Assembly: GCA_947625775.1 (NCBI GenBank)
Contig: CANQPM010000010.1
Span: forward strand, 62,001-126,000
Direction: 5' to 3'
Source: an uncultured Lachnospiraceae bacterium
GTDB lineage: Bacteria; Bacillota; Clostridia; Lachnospirales; Lachnospiraceae
DNA length: 64,000 bases
Part shown: positions 44,144 to 51,874 of the stretch, in pieces
How the letters are laid out: every line of letters begins with the position of its first letter
Numbering within the stretch: position 1 is the first letter of the stretch
Notes under the pieces: model-generated
Told to the model about the DNA's origin: nothing
What the model saw: only the letters and a program-made list of their open reading frames with translations
Databases searched by the model: none
Made by a program: the position numbers and the translations under genes

Positions 44144-44977
44144 TTAGGCTGTCTGTATTGCCTGACTTTCCAATTCTTTTAATTCCTCAATAGATAGCTC
44201 TGTAGCCTCTGCTATTTCATCCAAAGACATTTTGCCAATTTTTATTAAACGAATTGCTGTCTTTTTTGCCTTGTTCTGCTCTGCCTCCCGCATCATATCC
44301 TCCATTATCTTGGACATAGACCTCACTCCTTTCTCGTCCTGTTTAAAATATCTTGCTCTTTTGGCAAGCGCATCATAATTCATATCATCTGGATTGGTAC
44401 ATGAAAAGTCGTGCATCAGCTTGCCGATTTCATCATCACCGCGATATTGCCCGTTTACGTATATAATATGCGAACCGTCGCCGAATATTACTTTTTCATT
44501 TCCGATTGCGACATATCTCTCTATCGCATAAATCGGCTGTCCGCCTTTCATTACATCATTTTCTGTGATAAAAATTACATAATTATCGGGAATATTTTCG
44601 GTAGCTTCTCCTGGCTTTAATATATGCGCGTCAAGCAGACTACTGTTGTGTCTTGCCCTCTTTGCGTCCGCTCCTTTGTCATTGCGCTGAATTTCTATGT
44701 TCATCTCTGTGCTGTCTGTGTCAATGGCGTGTATGTCCAATATTGCCGAACGCCCCTGCAGGTTTTTCAATACTTCCTGTACACGGATTGATTTGATTTT
44801 TATGCTCCTCCCTAAGACAATCCTAAGTATCAGCTCTACTGCTTCAAAATTGTCTTCAAGACAGACTGTAAAAAATTCATCGTCCATATACCGCAAGGAC
44901 TTCAGCCTTTCTAAATTCGCTGGATTTACTTGATTTTGGTTTGTCTGTTTATGCTGTAACTGCTTTGATGTGTTCAA
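44144..44977 (-). CDS. PD-(D/E)XK nuclease-family transposase-like protein
   Basis: 277 residues. KSLRYMDDEFFTVCLEDNFE opens the domain. The catalytic pattern is SAILDIHAIDTDSTEMNIEI followed by Q (Asp...ExQ). RARHNSSLLDAHIL and YVIFITENDVMKGGQPIYAIER complete the PDDEXK_2 type. The C-terminal helices (SLDEIAEATELSIEELKELE) resemble the dimer tail in the family. Starts with TTG 44975-44977 six bases after GGAAGGAG; the longer GTG frame is less likely. Expected role is recombination or transposition-related. Confidence 0.83.
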   Translation of the reverse strand: MNTSKQLQHKQTNQNQVNPANLERLKSLRYMDDEFFTVCLEDNFEAVELILRIVLGRSIKIKSIRVQEVLKNLQGRSAILDIHAIDTDSTEMNIEIQRNDKGADAKRARHNSSLLDAHILKPGEATENIPDNYVIFITENDVMKGGQPIYAIERYVAIGNEKVIFGDGSHIIYVNGQYRGDDEIGKLMHDFSCTNPDDMNYDALAKRARYFKQDEKGVRSMSKIMEDMMREAEQNKAKKTAIRLIKIGKMSLDEIAEATELSIEELKELESQAIQTA

Positions 44978-45105
44978 AAAATTCTCCTTCCTTGGCACTA
45001 ATTATACCACTTTCCTGTGCCTTTTGAAAACTGGATATTTTAAAAAATATTATTTCAATTTAATTCCCATTGTCTTAATTTTGTTCCATTCAAAAGACTT
45101 GTTTG

Positions 45106-45135
45106 ATAATAGCACACCTTGACGCAAAAAGTAAA
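45106..45135 (-). promoter_or_regulatory. Promoter of the PD-(D/E)XK gene at 44144
   Basis: Minus-strand -35 TTTACT (complement of 45130-45135), 18-base spacer, -10 TATTAT (complement of 45106-45111). The adjoining block at 45131-45178 recurs at 47374-47421. Confidence 0.55.
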
Positions 45136-45178
45136 CTCAAATGTAAAAAATAGAACAATAAAAATTTTATAAACTGTA
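45131..45178. repeat. Promoter-region repeat, copy 1
   Basis: GTAAACTCAAATGTAAAAAA, then GAAC and TTTATAAACTGTA, matches 47374-47421 closely. Both copies sit upstream of PD-(D/E)XK genes and include the -35 region. Confidence 0.75.
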
Positions 45179-45228
45179 GCAATTATTTGTCTTTTGCGAA
45201 AATCATTTTTGCAAAAGAGGGCAAAAAC

Positions 45229-45265
45229 AGGCTGTCACACTGATGATTAATTAGCGTGGCAGCCT
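45229..45265 (-). terminator. Terminator of the glutamate-rich repeat gene
   Basis: AGGCTGTCAC (45229-45238) pairs with GTGGCAGCCT (45256-45265) with one G-U pair; minus-strand TTTTTG follows. Confidence 0.75.
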
Positions 45266-45331
45266 ATTTAGGAATTGCATAAGTAGTTTTGAATTTCATA
45301 AAAAACTTTTTATGCCTGTTTTTAATATGTG

Positions 45332-46042
45332 CTATACTAAAATGTCTATCCTTTTATACTTTACAGCTTGCTCTGATAACATTTCTGCAGTGTCGGCAGG
45401 AATTTCCGAAATAATTATGCTGTCTGCAACCTCAACGCTTTCCTCTGCTACGCTGTCAAGAGTTTCCTGCGGGGTGTCTGTGATTTCCTCTATAGTTTGG
45501 CTCGTTTCTTCTGGCAATTCCGTCATCTGCTCTTGCATTTCTTCTGTCATTTCTGTCATCTGTTCTTGCATTTCTTCTGTCAGCTCTGTCATCTGTTCCT
45601 GCATTTCCTCTATGCTCTCCGTCATCTCGCCTTTGAACTCGTCTGTGCCAAGCGCCTCCTCGGCAATATCCTCGCGCCTTTCCTCGGCGGTCTTGGGTTC
45701 CAGCTTTTCTGCTTCCTCGGCAATCTTTTCGCCGATTTCCTTTGCCTCGTCCATTACGTGCCACATCTGCTCTTGATTGTACTGCTTTTTGACAGCGGCA
45801 ATCTGGTCTTCGTATGTGCGGAATTTATCCAGTTTTTGAGCAATTTCCTCTAATGTGCTGCACTCTATATTTTTAAGGCTCTCTTTCTGGTTTTCCCAAA
45901 ATGCAATCTGACTTTGGGCTTTTTGCTGTCGCTCTGCCTTGTCCTGTGCGCTTTTAAGCCCTGTCCGCTGCATCATCGGCAGACCGCCTGCAAATATGGA
46001 ATTGGAATTTTTTGATGCTGTATTAAATATTGTAAAATTCAT
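45332..46042 (-). CDS. Glutamate-rich protein with 11-residue repeats
   Basis: 236 residues, unknown family. N terminus MNFTIFNTASKNSNSIFAGG, then a coiled-coil-like region. Residues about 138-182 hold four copies of an 11-mer of the type MTELTEEMQEQ. No signal peptide or TM helix. CGGATAT and GGGGC precede the ATG. The upstream 95 bases are similar to those before the DUF6033 gene, so the two are probably co-regulated. The N-terminal SIFAGG recalls the SALFGG of the FliD-like neighbour, but that resemblance is weak. Confidence 0.75.
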   Translation of the reverse strand: MNFTIFNTASKNSNSIFAGGLPMMQRTGLKSAQDKAERQQKAQSQIAFWENQKESLKNIECSTLEEIAQKLDKFRTYEDQIAAVKKQYNQEQMWHVMDEAKEIGEKIAEEAEKLEPKTAEERREDIAEEALGTDEFKGEMTESIEEMQEQMTELTEEMQEQMTEMTEEMQEQMTELPEETSQTIEEITDTPQETLDSVAEESVEVADSIIISEIPADTAEMLSEQAVKYKRIDILV

Positions 46043-46230
46043 ATATCCGCCCCTTTCTATTTTCTATAATAAATGCTTTAAGTTGCGTTGAAATCTTTTA
46101 TATACTTTATCGTACAAATTCTGTAAAAATAAAGATAAATGTCGTGAAACGACCTTTTTTTGTTGTGAATGGTATTTAAAAAGCCGACGCTGAGATTGCG
46201 ACGGCTTCCATAAACTTGTACATAGATGAT
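46043..46230. promoter_or_regulatory. Promoter region of the glutamate-rich gene (shared block)
   Basis: Bases 46095-46180 align with 49517-49600, with common landmarks TATCGTA, AAATAAA, AAATG and GTGAAACG. On the minus strand both read TTTATTTT, about ten bases, then TACGATA, 66 and 76 bases from the respective start codons. CGATA is the core of sigma-28/SigD -10 elements; the link is inferred. Confidence 0.5.
46181..46207 (-). terminator. Terminator of the PD-(D/E)XK gene at 46231
   Basis: AAGCCGACGC (46181-46190) pairs with GCGACGGCTT (46198-46207) with one mismatch; minus-strand TTTTTAAAT follows. Confidence 0.75.
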
Positions 46231-47172
46231 TTAAACTGTCTGCCTGCCGAATTTGTCCAGATATTCCTGCGCCTTTTGAAGCGATGCTCCAAGCTGTGTC
46301 TGAAGCTGTTTTATGATTTCACTGTCCGACAGATTTAGGTCATAGCCCATTTTAATAATCCCCTTAACTCCATACTCAATACCTTGTTCTAATCCCCTGT
46401 CATATATGCTCTGCCCCATGCCGCTCATCTTATCAACCTCCTCCCGTATTTGAGGGTTTCTATCCATATCTATATATTTTTGAATATTCTCCTTATCGGA
46501 AGAAAATACAGCATTTAAGTATTTGAATATGTCGCAATCGGGCGTTTTGTTTCCACGCCTGATTATCACCACTTCCATCAAGTCATAGTCTTCTACAGGC
46601 TCATCTGCGTTTCCTATTAAGTCTTCCTTTACAAAATGATACCTTGTCACTGTGTTTTGCAGCTTTTCAGGTATGTTTTCATTGCAAACCCATATGCTGT
46701 AAGCTTTTTCCAGCCGATTATAGTCTGTCGTCTCCGTAAGTATGCCAAGCTGCGACGAGATTTCCCTTGCTACATAGTATGTACCGCGTTTCGTTATCGG
46801 GTATTTTACATTATAATCGTTATGCACTTCAAAATTTATGTGCAGCATTATGCAAATCATCTCATTTGAAAGTCTCGGATTTTTTACCTTAAAGCGGCAG
46901 TCATAGTAAATCGTCTTGTCCGTTGGCGAAGTCATCTCTGTGCCTGCGTCTTTTATACGCATCGGCAGGTCGCTCACTGTGTCTGACAGGCTTATCGAGT
47001 CCGCGTCTATCAAAGCAATTATCTCATCATTCGTACAGTCCTTAAATTCGGCGACTACCTCCTTTAGTATCGGCGCGATTGCTTCGCGATATCTGAAAAA
47101 TGCCTTGCACATCGCGTCGTACTTCTGCCTGCCGTCCATTATATCTATAAGCTGTATTATTTCATCGTTCAT
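46231..47172 (-). CDS. PD-(D/E)XK-like protein, paralogue of the 18338 gene
   Basis: 313 residues. It aligns by eye with the product at 18338: IYYDCRFKV, YPITKRGTYYVAREI, and LEKAYSIWV correspond to YYDICFYAV, YPIIKRAIYYVSRM and KVYSIWI. At the catalytic site it reads HINFEVHND rather than NIEAQ, so the Gln is replaced by His and activity is uncertain. The C terminus (QSIYDRGLEQGIEYGVKGII) is the usual helical tail. The ATG has only a distant AAGG. Preceded by a promoter at 47350-47378. Confidence 0.75.
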   Translation of the reverse strand: MNDEIIQLIDIMDGRQKYDAMCKAFFRYREAIAPILKEVVAEFKDCTNDEIIALIDADSISLSDTVSDLPMRIKDAGTEMTSPTDKTIYYDCRFKVKNPRLSNEMICIMLHINFEVHNDYNVKYPITKRGTYYVAREISSQLGILTETTDYNRLEKAYSIWVCNENIPEKLQNTVTRYHFVKEDLIGNADEPVEDYDLMEVVIIRRGNKTPDCDIFKYLNAVFSSDKENIQKYIDMDRNPQIREEVDKMSGMGQSIYDRGLEQGIEYGVKGIIKMGYDLNLSDSEIIKQLQTQLGASLQKAQEYLDKFGRQTV

Positions 47173-47349
47173 CAGTTAAATTATGCCTTTCTGTAATTTT
47201 AATATATCATCTATGCGTGGGGATTTCAAGATTATAAGATTAACCATTTGGCTTTAATTCTATGCTTTTGAAATTCAAGATGAATATGATTTGTTAGAAA
47301 ATTTTATAAAATATGTCATTCGCACTTAATATTACATAAATACTGCATT

Positions 47350-47378
47350 AGAATAACATATGCAAAAGAAAATGTAAA
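47350..47378 (-). promoter_or_regulatory. Promoter of the PD-(D/E)XK gene at 46231
   Basis: Minus-strand -35 TTTACA (complement of 47373-47378), 17-base spacer, -10 TATTCT (complement of 47350-47355). Confidence 0.65.
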
Positions 47379-47421
47379 CTCAAATGTAAAAAAACGAACT
47401 GTAAAATTTTTATAAACTGTA
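47374..47421. repeat. Promoter-region repeat, copy 2
   Basis: GTAAACTCAAATGTAAAAAA, then GAAC and TTTATAAACTGTA, as at 45131-45178. Confidence 0.75.
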
Positions 47422-47471
47422 ATGCTTATTTATTTTATATGGAAACATTTTTCGCAGCAAACAAATAAATG

Positions 47472-47505
47472 GCGGCTGCCACACTGAAATTAGTGTGGCA
47501 GCCGC
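47472..47505. terminator. Terminator hairpin after the FliD-like gene
   Basis: GCGGCTGCCACACT (47472-47485) pairs perfectly with AGTGTGGCAGCCGC (47492-47505) around GAAATT. The minus-strand T-tract is weak. Confidence 0.7.
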
Positions 47506-47541
47506 ATAGGAAATTATATAAATTAGGGAACATACCAACGG

Positions 47542-48501
47542 TTATTTATTCTTGTCGTCTTTTGTATCTGTTTCGGTTTTATCGGAAGTCTTGTCGGTTG
47601 TTTTATCGGAAATTTTATCTTTATATTTGTCTGTGTCCTTGGCTTTATCCTTATCTTTTTCTTCTGCCTTATCTTTATCCTTATCCTTGGTTTTATCGCC
47701 TACTTTTTCATCTATTGTGCTGTCAAAAAGCTTTGAAATTGTGTCCGAATATACGCCGTTTCTATTGTAGGTCACATCTACGCCCTTTGTCCTTGCCGCC
47801 GCGTTGGATATTGCGTATGCTTTTTGCGATATCTGGTTGGCATAAGAGCCGTAGCCTGTAAACAGCGTTTTGAGGGTAGATATGTTGTCAAGCTCAATTT
47901 TGCCATCGCCTAAGGTTGTTTTTTCTTTGAGGACATCCTCGTTAAACTCCAGCTTATTGCCTGTGCCTATGCTGATTCCCACTTTTGAGAGCAGGTTGCC
48001 TGTTTTCTTTGTTATGCCTGTCAGCCATACAGCATTGCGCAATATATTTTTTGTCTCGGAATTTCCTGCCTGCTCCACTACGGTATTGTAATCGTCAACA
48101 AAGGCTTTGACTGCCTTTGATATAGCGTCCCAGTCGTAATCCTCGACTTCGATTTCCTCTCCTGTTTCCTCGTCTGTTTTCTTGAATTTCTTCTTTTCAT
48201 AGAGTGCAGAATTGCCTAACGCATCTGCGGATTTTTTCAGGGAATCTGCGCTTGAACGCATCATTGTAAGTTTTTTTGACGAATCGCCGAAGCGTGACTT
48301 CATATCCGCGTCCTGATTTGCATAGTATGCCTTCATCAGCTTTCCGTAGCTGCCGTTTTTAATCATTGCGTAGTCGGACAGGTTGATTGCGCCTGTATCG
48401 TTTCCTGTGGAAATCGTACCGCCAAACAGCGCCGAATAATTGAAACTGGTGTTATACTGGTTTAAATAATCGTTATAGTCGTTGAAATTTATTCCTGACA
48501 T
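47542..48501 (-). CDS. FliD C-terminal-like protein with charged repeat tail
   Basis: 319 residues. The middle (about 125-250) resembles the C-terminal half of the flagellar cap protein FliD: ISKAVKAFVDDYNTVVEQAG, LLSKVGISIGTGNKLEFNED, and ISTLKTLFTGYGSYANQIS. The N-terminal ~60 residues (MSGINFNDYNDYLNQYNTSF) are unlike FliD_N. The last ~50 residues are Lys/Asp/Thr repeats (DKTKDKDKDKAEEKDKDK). No signal peptide, so export by a flagellar-type apparatus is conceivable. It lies downstream of the DUF6033 gene, with element D between. AAGGAGG precedes the ATG. Confidence 0.7.
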   Translation of the reverse strand: MSGINFNDYNDYLNQYNTSFNYSALFGGTISTGNDTGAINLSDYAMIKNGSYGKLMKAYYANQDADMKSRFGDSSKKLTMMRSSADSLKKSADALGNSALYEKKKFKKTDEETGEEIEVEDYDWDAISKAVKAFVDDYNTVVEQAGNSETKNILRNAVWLTGITKKTGNLLSKVGISIGTGNKLEFNEDVLKEKTTLGDGKIELDNISTLKTLFTGYGSYANQISQKAYAISNAAARTKGVDVTYNRNGVYSDTISKLFDSTIDEKVGDKTKDKDKDKAEEKDKDKAKDTDKYKDKISDKTTDKTSDKTETDTKDDKNK

Positions 48502-48540
48502 AAGCTTTGCCTCCTTATTGATTTATATTTTGATAGGTAA

Positions 48541-48648
48541 TTGCGAAACATGTTCTAAACCGTCCAAATTTAGTCAAAATATGTATAAATCGTCGCTTAT
48601 TTTATATATTTTGACTAAATTATATGTTGTCAAATAAAGTTTCACAAA
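48541..48648. repeat. Palindromic MITE-like element, copy D
   Basis: Left TTGCGAAACATGTTCTAAAC, CCAAATTTAGTCAAAATATG; right ATATATTTTGACTAAATTAT, through TTTCACAA. Shortest copy, with a compact loop. It lies between the DUF6033 and FliD-like genes. Confidence 0.85.
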
Positions 48649-48677
48649 CGCCTATTTTTTTGAGAAATTGATGTGTT

Positions 48678-49454
48678 TCAGGCTAGATAATCTACATTGC
48701 CGCCTGTATTTTCTTTGGCAAGGATTTCTTCTTTAATATCAGTGGGAATTTCATCTGTTTCATTTGTTTTGAATTTGTTTAACAGTTCTTCCTTTGTTTC
48801 TGCTATTGCAATTCGTGCCTCCTGCTGTTTTTCTTTTATGATTATTTTTTCGGCTTTCTGCTCCTGATTTTTTTCTTCCTCTTTCTTCTTTGCGCGTTTT
48901 TCCTCTAGCTGCTTCTGTACTTTTTCTTTGTAAACGGTTCCTAGATTTTCGACTGCATCAAGCGACCTGCCAACGCCCCAATAAGTAACTTTTCCATTTT
49001 TGTCAATTACCGTTCCATATGAAACAAGTTCTACTCCCTCTGCCTCAAGATGTTTTTTACTTTCTTCGCCCAACTTAGGCGTATCGGCGATTACTTTTTC
49101 ATATTTTGCGGCTGTCACTGAGTCAGAAGCCATTTTCTCAAGAACACTGGAAGATATAGCAACATTATTATATCCACTACAACCAAGCGAATATGATTTT
49201 CGCTGTTTTTCACTGGAAAAATCCGCCACCGTAATATTCACATTAGAATATTTCTGACGCAGCGCTCTCAAATATTCGTCCGTAGTCTGACTGGCGGAAG
49301 TTTTTGTCTCATAAGCGTTTTTTACGCTGCCCGCCTGTTTCGTTTTGTCGGCGCTGTTCTTTGAAACTGTCTGCTGTTTTTCCGTTTCTGATTTTTTTGC
49401 TGTATATGTACTCTCATATACGCTGCTGTAAGCGCTGTTAATTTCCATTGACAT
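48678..49454 (-). CDS. DUF6033 family protein
   Basis: 258 residues. The core YLRALRQKYSNVNITVADFS, then SEKQRKSYSLGCSGYNNVAI, and VIDKNGKVTYWGVGRSLDAV match DUF6033 of Clostridia (function unknown). The N terminus is Ser/Thr/Lys rich. A C-terminal coiled coil (about 185-225, Lys/Glu rich) follows. No signal peptide. CAGGAGG precedes the ATG. Its promoter region is similar to that of the glutamate-rich gene at 45332. Confidence 0.8.
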   Translation of the reverse strand: MSMEINSAYSSVYESTYTAKKSETEKQQTVSKNSADKTKQAGSVKNAYETKTSASQTTDEYLRALRQKYSNVNITVADFSSEKQRKSYSLGCSGYNNVAISSSVLEKMASDSVTAAKYEKVIADTPKLGEESKKHLEAEGVELVSYGTVIDKNGKVTYWGVGRSLDAVENLGTVYKEKVQKQLEEKRAKKKEEEKNQEQKAEKIIIKEKQQEARIAIAETKEELLNKFKTNETDEIPTDIKEEILAKENTGGNVDYLA

Positions 49455-49600
49455 AATACTGACCTCCTGTGCAATTAAAATATGAACTCCGTTTCCAAAA
49501 AACTACGAAAGCATTCTTTCTATATATTCTATCGTAAAAAATATTTGAAAATAAATATAAATGTTGTGAAACGCCCTTTTTATGATGTGAACGGCATTTT

Positions 49601-49632
49601 AAAAAGCCGATACATCTCTGCATCGGCTTTTT
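49601..49632. terminator. Bidirectional terminator
   Basis: AAAAAGCCGAT (49601-49611) pairs with ATCGGCTTTTT (49622-49632). It lies just past the AAA-type remnant. Confidence 0.85.
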
Positions 49633-49646
49633 CCTATAAATCAAAC

Positions 49647-49832
49647 TTATCTAAATTCACATTCCTCTATCACACACTCGTGTATCTTTGTAGCCTTATC
49701 GTAATTTATCCCGACTAAAAGCACTTTCCCTGAAAATCCTTCCAGTGCCTTGCAATAGTTTTTCTCTTTAATCTTCGTCGTTTCAAAATGCACACGCTCT
49801 ATCTTATCCGCCACCTGCTCACAATTTCCGCT
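49647..49832 (-). pseudogene. C-terminal remnant of an AAA-ATPase/PD-(D/E)XK (DUF1703-type) gene
   Basis: The 61-codon frame reads CEQVADKIERVHFETTKIKE, then KNYCKALEGFSGKVLLVGIN and YDKATKIHECVIEE before a stop at 49647-49649. This is the typical end of Clostridial AAA-ATPase-like proteins with a PDDEXK_9 C-terminal domain. A stop codon lies in frame at 49833-49835 and no ATPase part is present upstream. Bases 49836-50017 hold no convincing gene. Confidence 0.6.
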
Positions 49833-50017
49833 TCATACGGCTTCCAAAGCCGCCATCTTTTTTTCGGCTTATACCTATTAGGTGTAAGCGAACCGAAACT
49901 TACGGAAAAATCTTCGTTTATAAATCCGAAAAATCATAAACTTGCTAAGGCAGACATTTTTGAGCGGAATGCCCTTGTCAAAATTTGTCTATATAATCCC
50001 ACCCTTTAACATACATT

Positions 50018-50410
50018 TCATTTCAAATTATATTGTTCCAAAAATTCTGAAACAGTCAAAACAGAGTTATCTTTCGGAAAATGCTTTATATTTCCTGTAA
50101 TCAGCTTTGCGCCGCAAAACTTTGCGACCTCATAAAACTTCTTGTCTGCTTCATCCGAAAAATCAACGTTCAGCGGCTCCGCAACTACACTGCGCCCGTT
50201 ATCTACAATCCAATCAAGCAAAGCACTCACTTCGCCATTTGTAAATTTGAATTTTGGTCTTGTTAAAACTTCTTTGTACTCGCTTAAAATTCTATAATCA
50301 TAACAAGGGATTAACCCTCCGCTTATTATCAAACTTATAACCCTTGCAGGAGCGCCATTCTTTGACCATAAAGCAGATACAAGAATATTTGTGTCAATCA
50401 CTACAAGCAT
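50018..50410 (-). CDS. PIN-domain toxin
   Basis: 130 residues. LVVIDTNILVSALWSKNG has the first Asp, LSEYKEVLTRPKF the conserved Glu, and FSDEADKKFYEVAKFCGAKL followed by ITGNIKHF the later acids of the RNase H-like PIN nuclease. Starts at ATG 50408-50410 after GAGGAGATTGAT, just one base beyond the antitoxin stop, so it is coupled to it. Expected to be an RNase toxin. Confidence 0.92.
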   Translation of the reverse strand: MLVVIDTNILVSALWSKNGAPARVISLIISGGLIPCYDYRILSEYKEVLTRPKFKFTNGEVSALLDWIVDNGRSVVAEPLNVDFSDEADKKFYEVAKFCGAKLITGNIKHFPKDNSVLTVSEFLEQYNLK

Positions 50411-50411
50411 A

Positions 50412-50687
50412 TCAATCTCCTCGGCGTGCAGCAGATATTTCAGCTTCGATTTCCTCATCGGTCATATAGCCGTTTTCTGCTGCTTTCATACGCATAGAAT
50501 TAAAAGCAAGCATTGCTTTCGCCTGCCTGACCGCTTTTACGGTTTCCTCAAAACCGCCCTCAGCAATATCAATCAAAAGCGCCGTTGGTTTTCCATTGTT
50601 AGTAATTACGACCTCGCCGTCAGAAGAAAGAGCATCCCATATACTTTTTGGAGTAGTTCTTAAATCTCGTACCGTGTAAAAATTCAT
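50412..50687 (-). CDS. Phd/YefM-family antitoxin
   Basis: 91 residues. MNFYTVRDLRTTPKSIWDAL followed by GEVVITNNGKPTALLIDI is the Phd/YefM DNA-binding fold. The C-terminal helix (KAVRQAKAMLAFNSMRMKAA) should bind the PIN toxin. GGGGTGATTGAT precedes ATG 50685-50687. Confidence 0.92.
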   Translation of the reverse strand: MNFYTVRDLRTTPKSIWDALSSDGEVVITNNGKPTALLIDIAEGGFEETVKAVRQAKAMLAFNSMRMKAAENGYMTDEEIEAEISAARRGD

Positions 50688-50764
50688 ATCAATCACCCCA
50701 TAAATATTTTACCATATTGTAACACAATTGTCATCAAATTGTGCGTATTAGTTTATGTATTAGT

Positions 50765-51874
50765 TTATGTAAATCCAGGCTCCTTCCCCAGCATTTCCAC
50801 ATAATACCCGCACCCATTGCGCTCATCAAGCTTGACCGCCACATCATAGGCGCGCCGATAATAATAATCCTGCAGCTCATCAATCCGATACTCGCCGTCT
50901 TCGCGGTACAGCGGAAACGATGAGTCTAAGTTAAGCTTTACTGTAGTCTTCTTTCTCCCCTCTGAAAGCCTCTTGAAGAAAATGCTCATTTTACGGCTTT
51001 CCCTGAATATGGCTCTCGGATTTCTGTTGTCCTGAAACTTTTTCCAGCATTGCTTGTAATACCTAAGCGCCTTGCCCAAATCGGCATACGCGTAACAGCA
51101 TATCAAATCGTCCCAAACCTCCAGATTATTGCACAAGTCTTTTCTCCTTTCAAGGATTCTGCAACATTCCATCGCTTTTTCCAGATTTCCGTTGTTAATA
51201 TAGTATTGCAAATAAATTAATTTCATATTGCCCCAAGCCCAATAACGGTCATTATTGCCACCACAACGCAGATTAAAACTTTCAATATCCTTGGCAAGCT
51301 CCTCTGCACGGTCAAAATCGCCATTGTTCAAATAAAACCGTATCTGCGTGTTTCGCTCACACGCCTTGCATTCGCTGTTTTCATCTCTCGGCTCTTTCTC
51401 AAATGCATAAAAAGCCGCTTCTGCCTTTTCCTTATCAATATTTTCGTAAAAATAAAACATCGAACGATAATATGAGCGCAGGCTGTAGCCGCACTCTATG
51501 CTCCGCCGTTTAAAGTCCTCATAAAATTTCAGGCAGTCCTCCATAGGAATTTGATAAAAATCAGTGCAGTCCATCAGCAGCCATTTGTAATCCCACATCA
51601 CATGGGGCAGCATCTTCTCTCCACTATAATATTTAGTACACGGCGCATCAGGATATTTGTCTATAAGCGCCAGTACCTGCGGAAAAATCACAAACATATC
51701 AAGCTTGTCCCAATAAAAATCTGACTCATAGCACAGCCTAAGCCTGAAATACAGTTGAAACGGCACATCGTTATTTTCGTCCGCCTGTTTTATCGCATCA
51801 TATATGCCCTCTATCCTCGCCTTTCCATGCTCCAGCTCATTGTATCTTCTTATACATTCGTCAGAATCATACAT
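50765..51874 (-). CDS. TPR-like partner of the HSP90-family protein
   Basis: 369 residues of helical repeats, tetratricopeptide-like (NTQIRFYLNNGDFDRAEELAKD, QYYINNGNLEKAMECCRILE, YAYADLGKALRYYKQCWKKF). No catalytic motif or membrane segment. Its start lies eight bases inside the end of the HSP90-type gene, after GAGAGGGGG, so both are made together. TPR proteins often dock on HSP90, but an actual complex is inferred. Confidence 0.85.
   Translation of the reverse strand: MYDSDECIRRYNELEHGKARIEGIYDAIKQADENNDVPFQLYFRLRLCYESDFYWDKLDMFVIFPQVLALIDKYPDAPCTKYYSGEKMLPHVMWDYKWLLMDCTDFYQIPMEDCLKFYEDFKRRSIECGYSLRSYYRSMFYFYENIDKEKAEAAFYAFEKEPRDENSECKACERNTQIRFYLNNGDFDRAEELAKDIESFNLRCGGNNDRYWAWGNMKLIYLQYYINNGNLEKAMECCRILERRKDLCNNLEVWDDLICCYAYADLGKALRYYKQCWKKFQDNRNPRAIFRESRKMSIFFKRLSEGRKKTTVKLNLDSSFPLYREDGEYRIDELQDYYYRRAYDVAVKLDERNGCGYYVEMLGKEPGFT

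Larger units (their letters stand above)
44978..45331. other. Intergenic region with promoter block and terminator
   Basis: 354 bases without an ORF. It holds the promoter of the gene at 44144 and the terminator of the gene at 45332. A second small hairpin, TTTTGC/GCAAAA, lies at 45192-45216. Confidence 0.6.
47173..47541. other. Intergenic region with promoter block and terminator
   Basis: 369 bases with no ORF. Contains the promoter of the 46231 gene, repeat copy 2 and the terminator of the FliD-like gene. Confidence 0.6.

Noticed and set aside
45229-47505. The GGCTG(C/T)CACAC hairpins considered as insertion-sequence ends
   Set aside because: Each lies directly after a minus-strand stop codon in terminator position, and nothing between them codes for a transposase.
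49788-50009. 73-codon plus-strand open frame ending KADIFERNALVKICLYNPTL
   Set aside because: No ribosome site, no recognised family; it overlaps the AAA-type remnant on the other strand.
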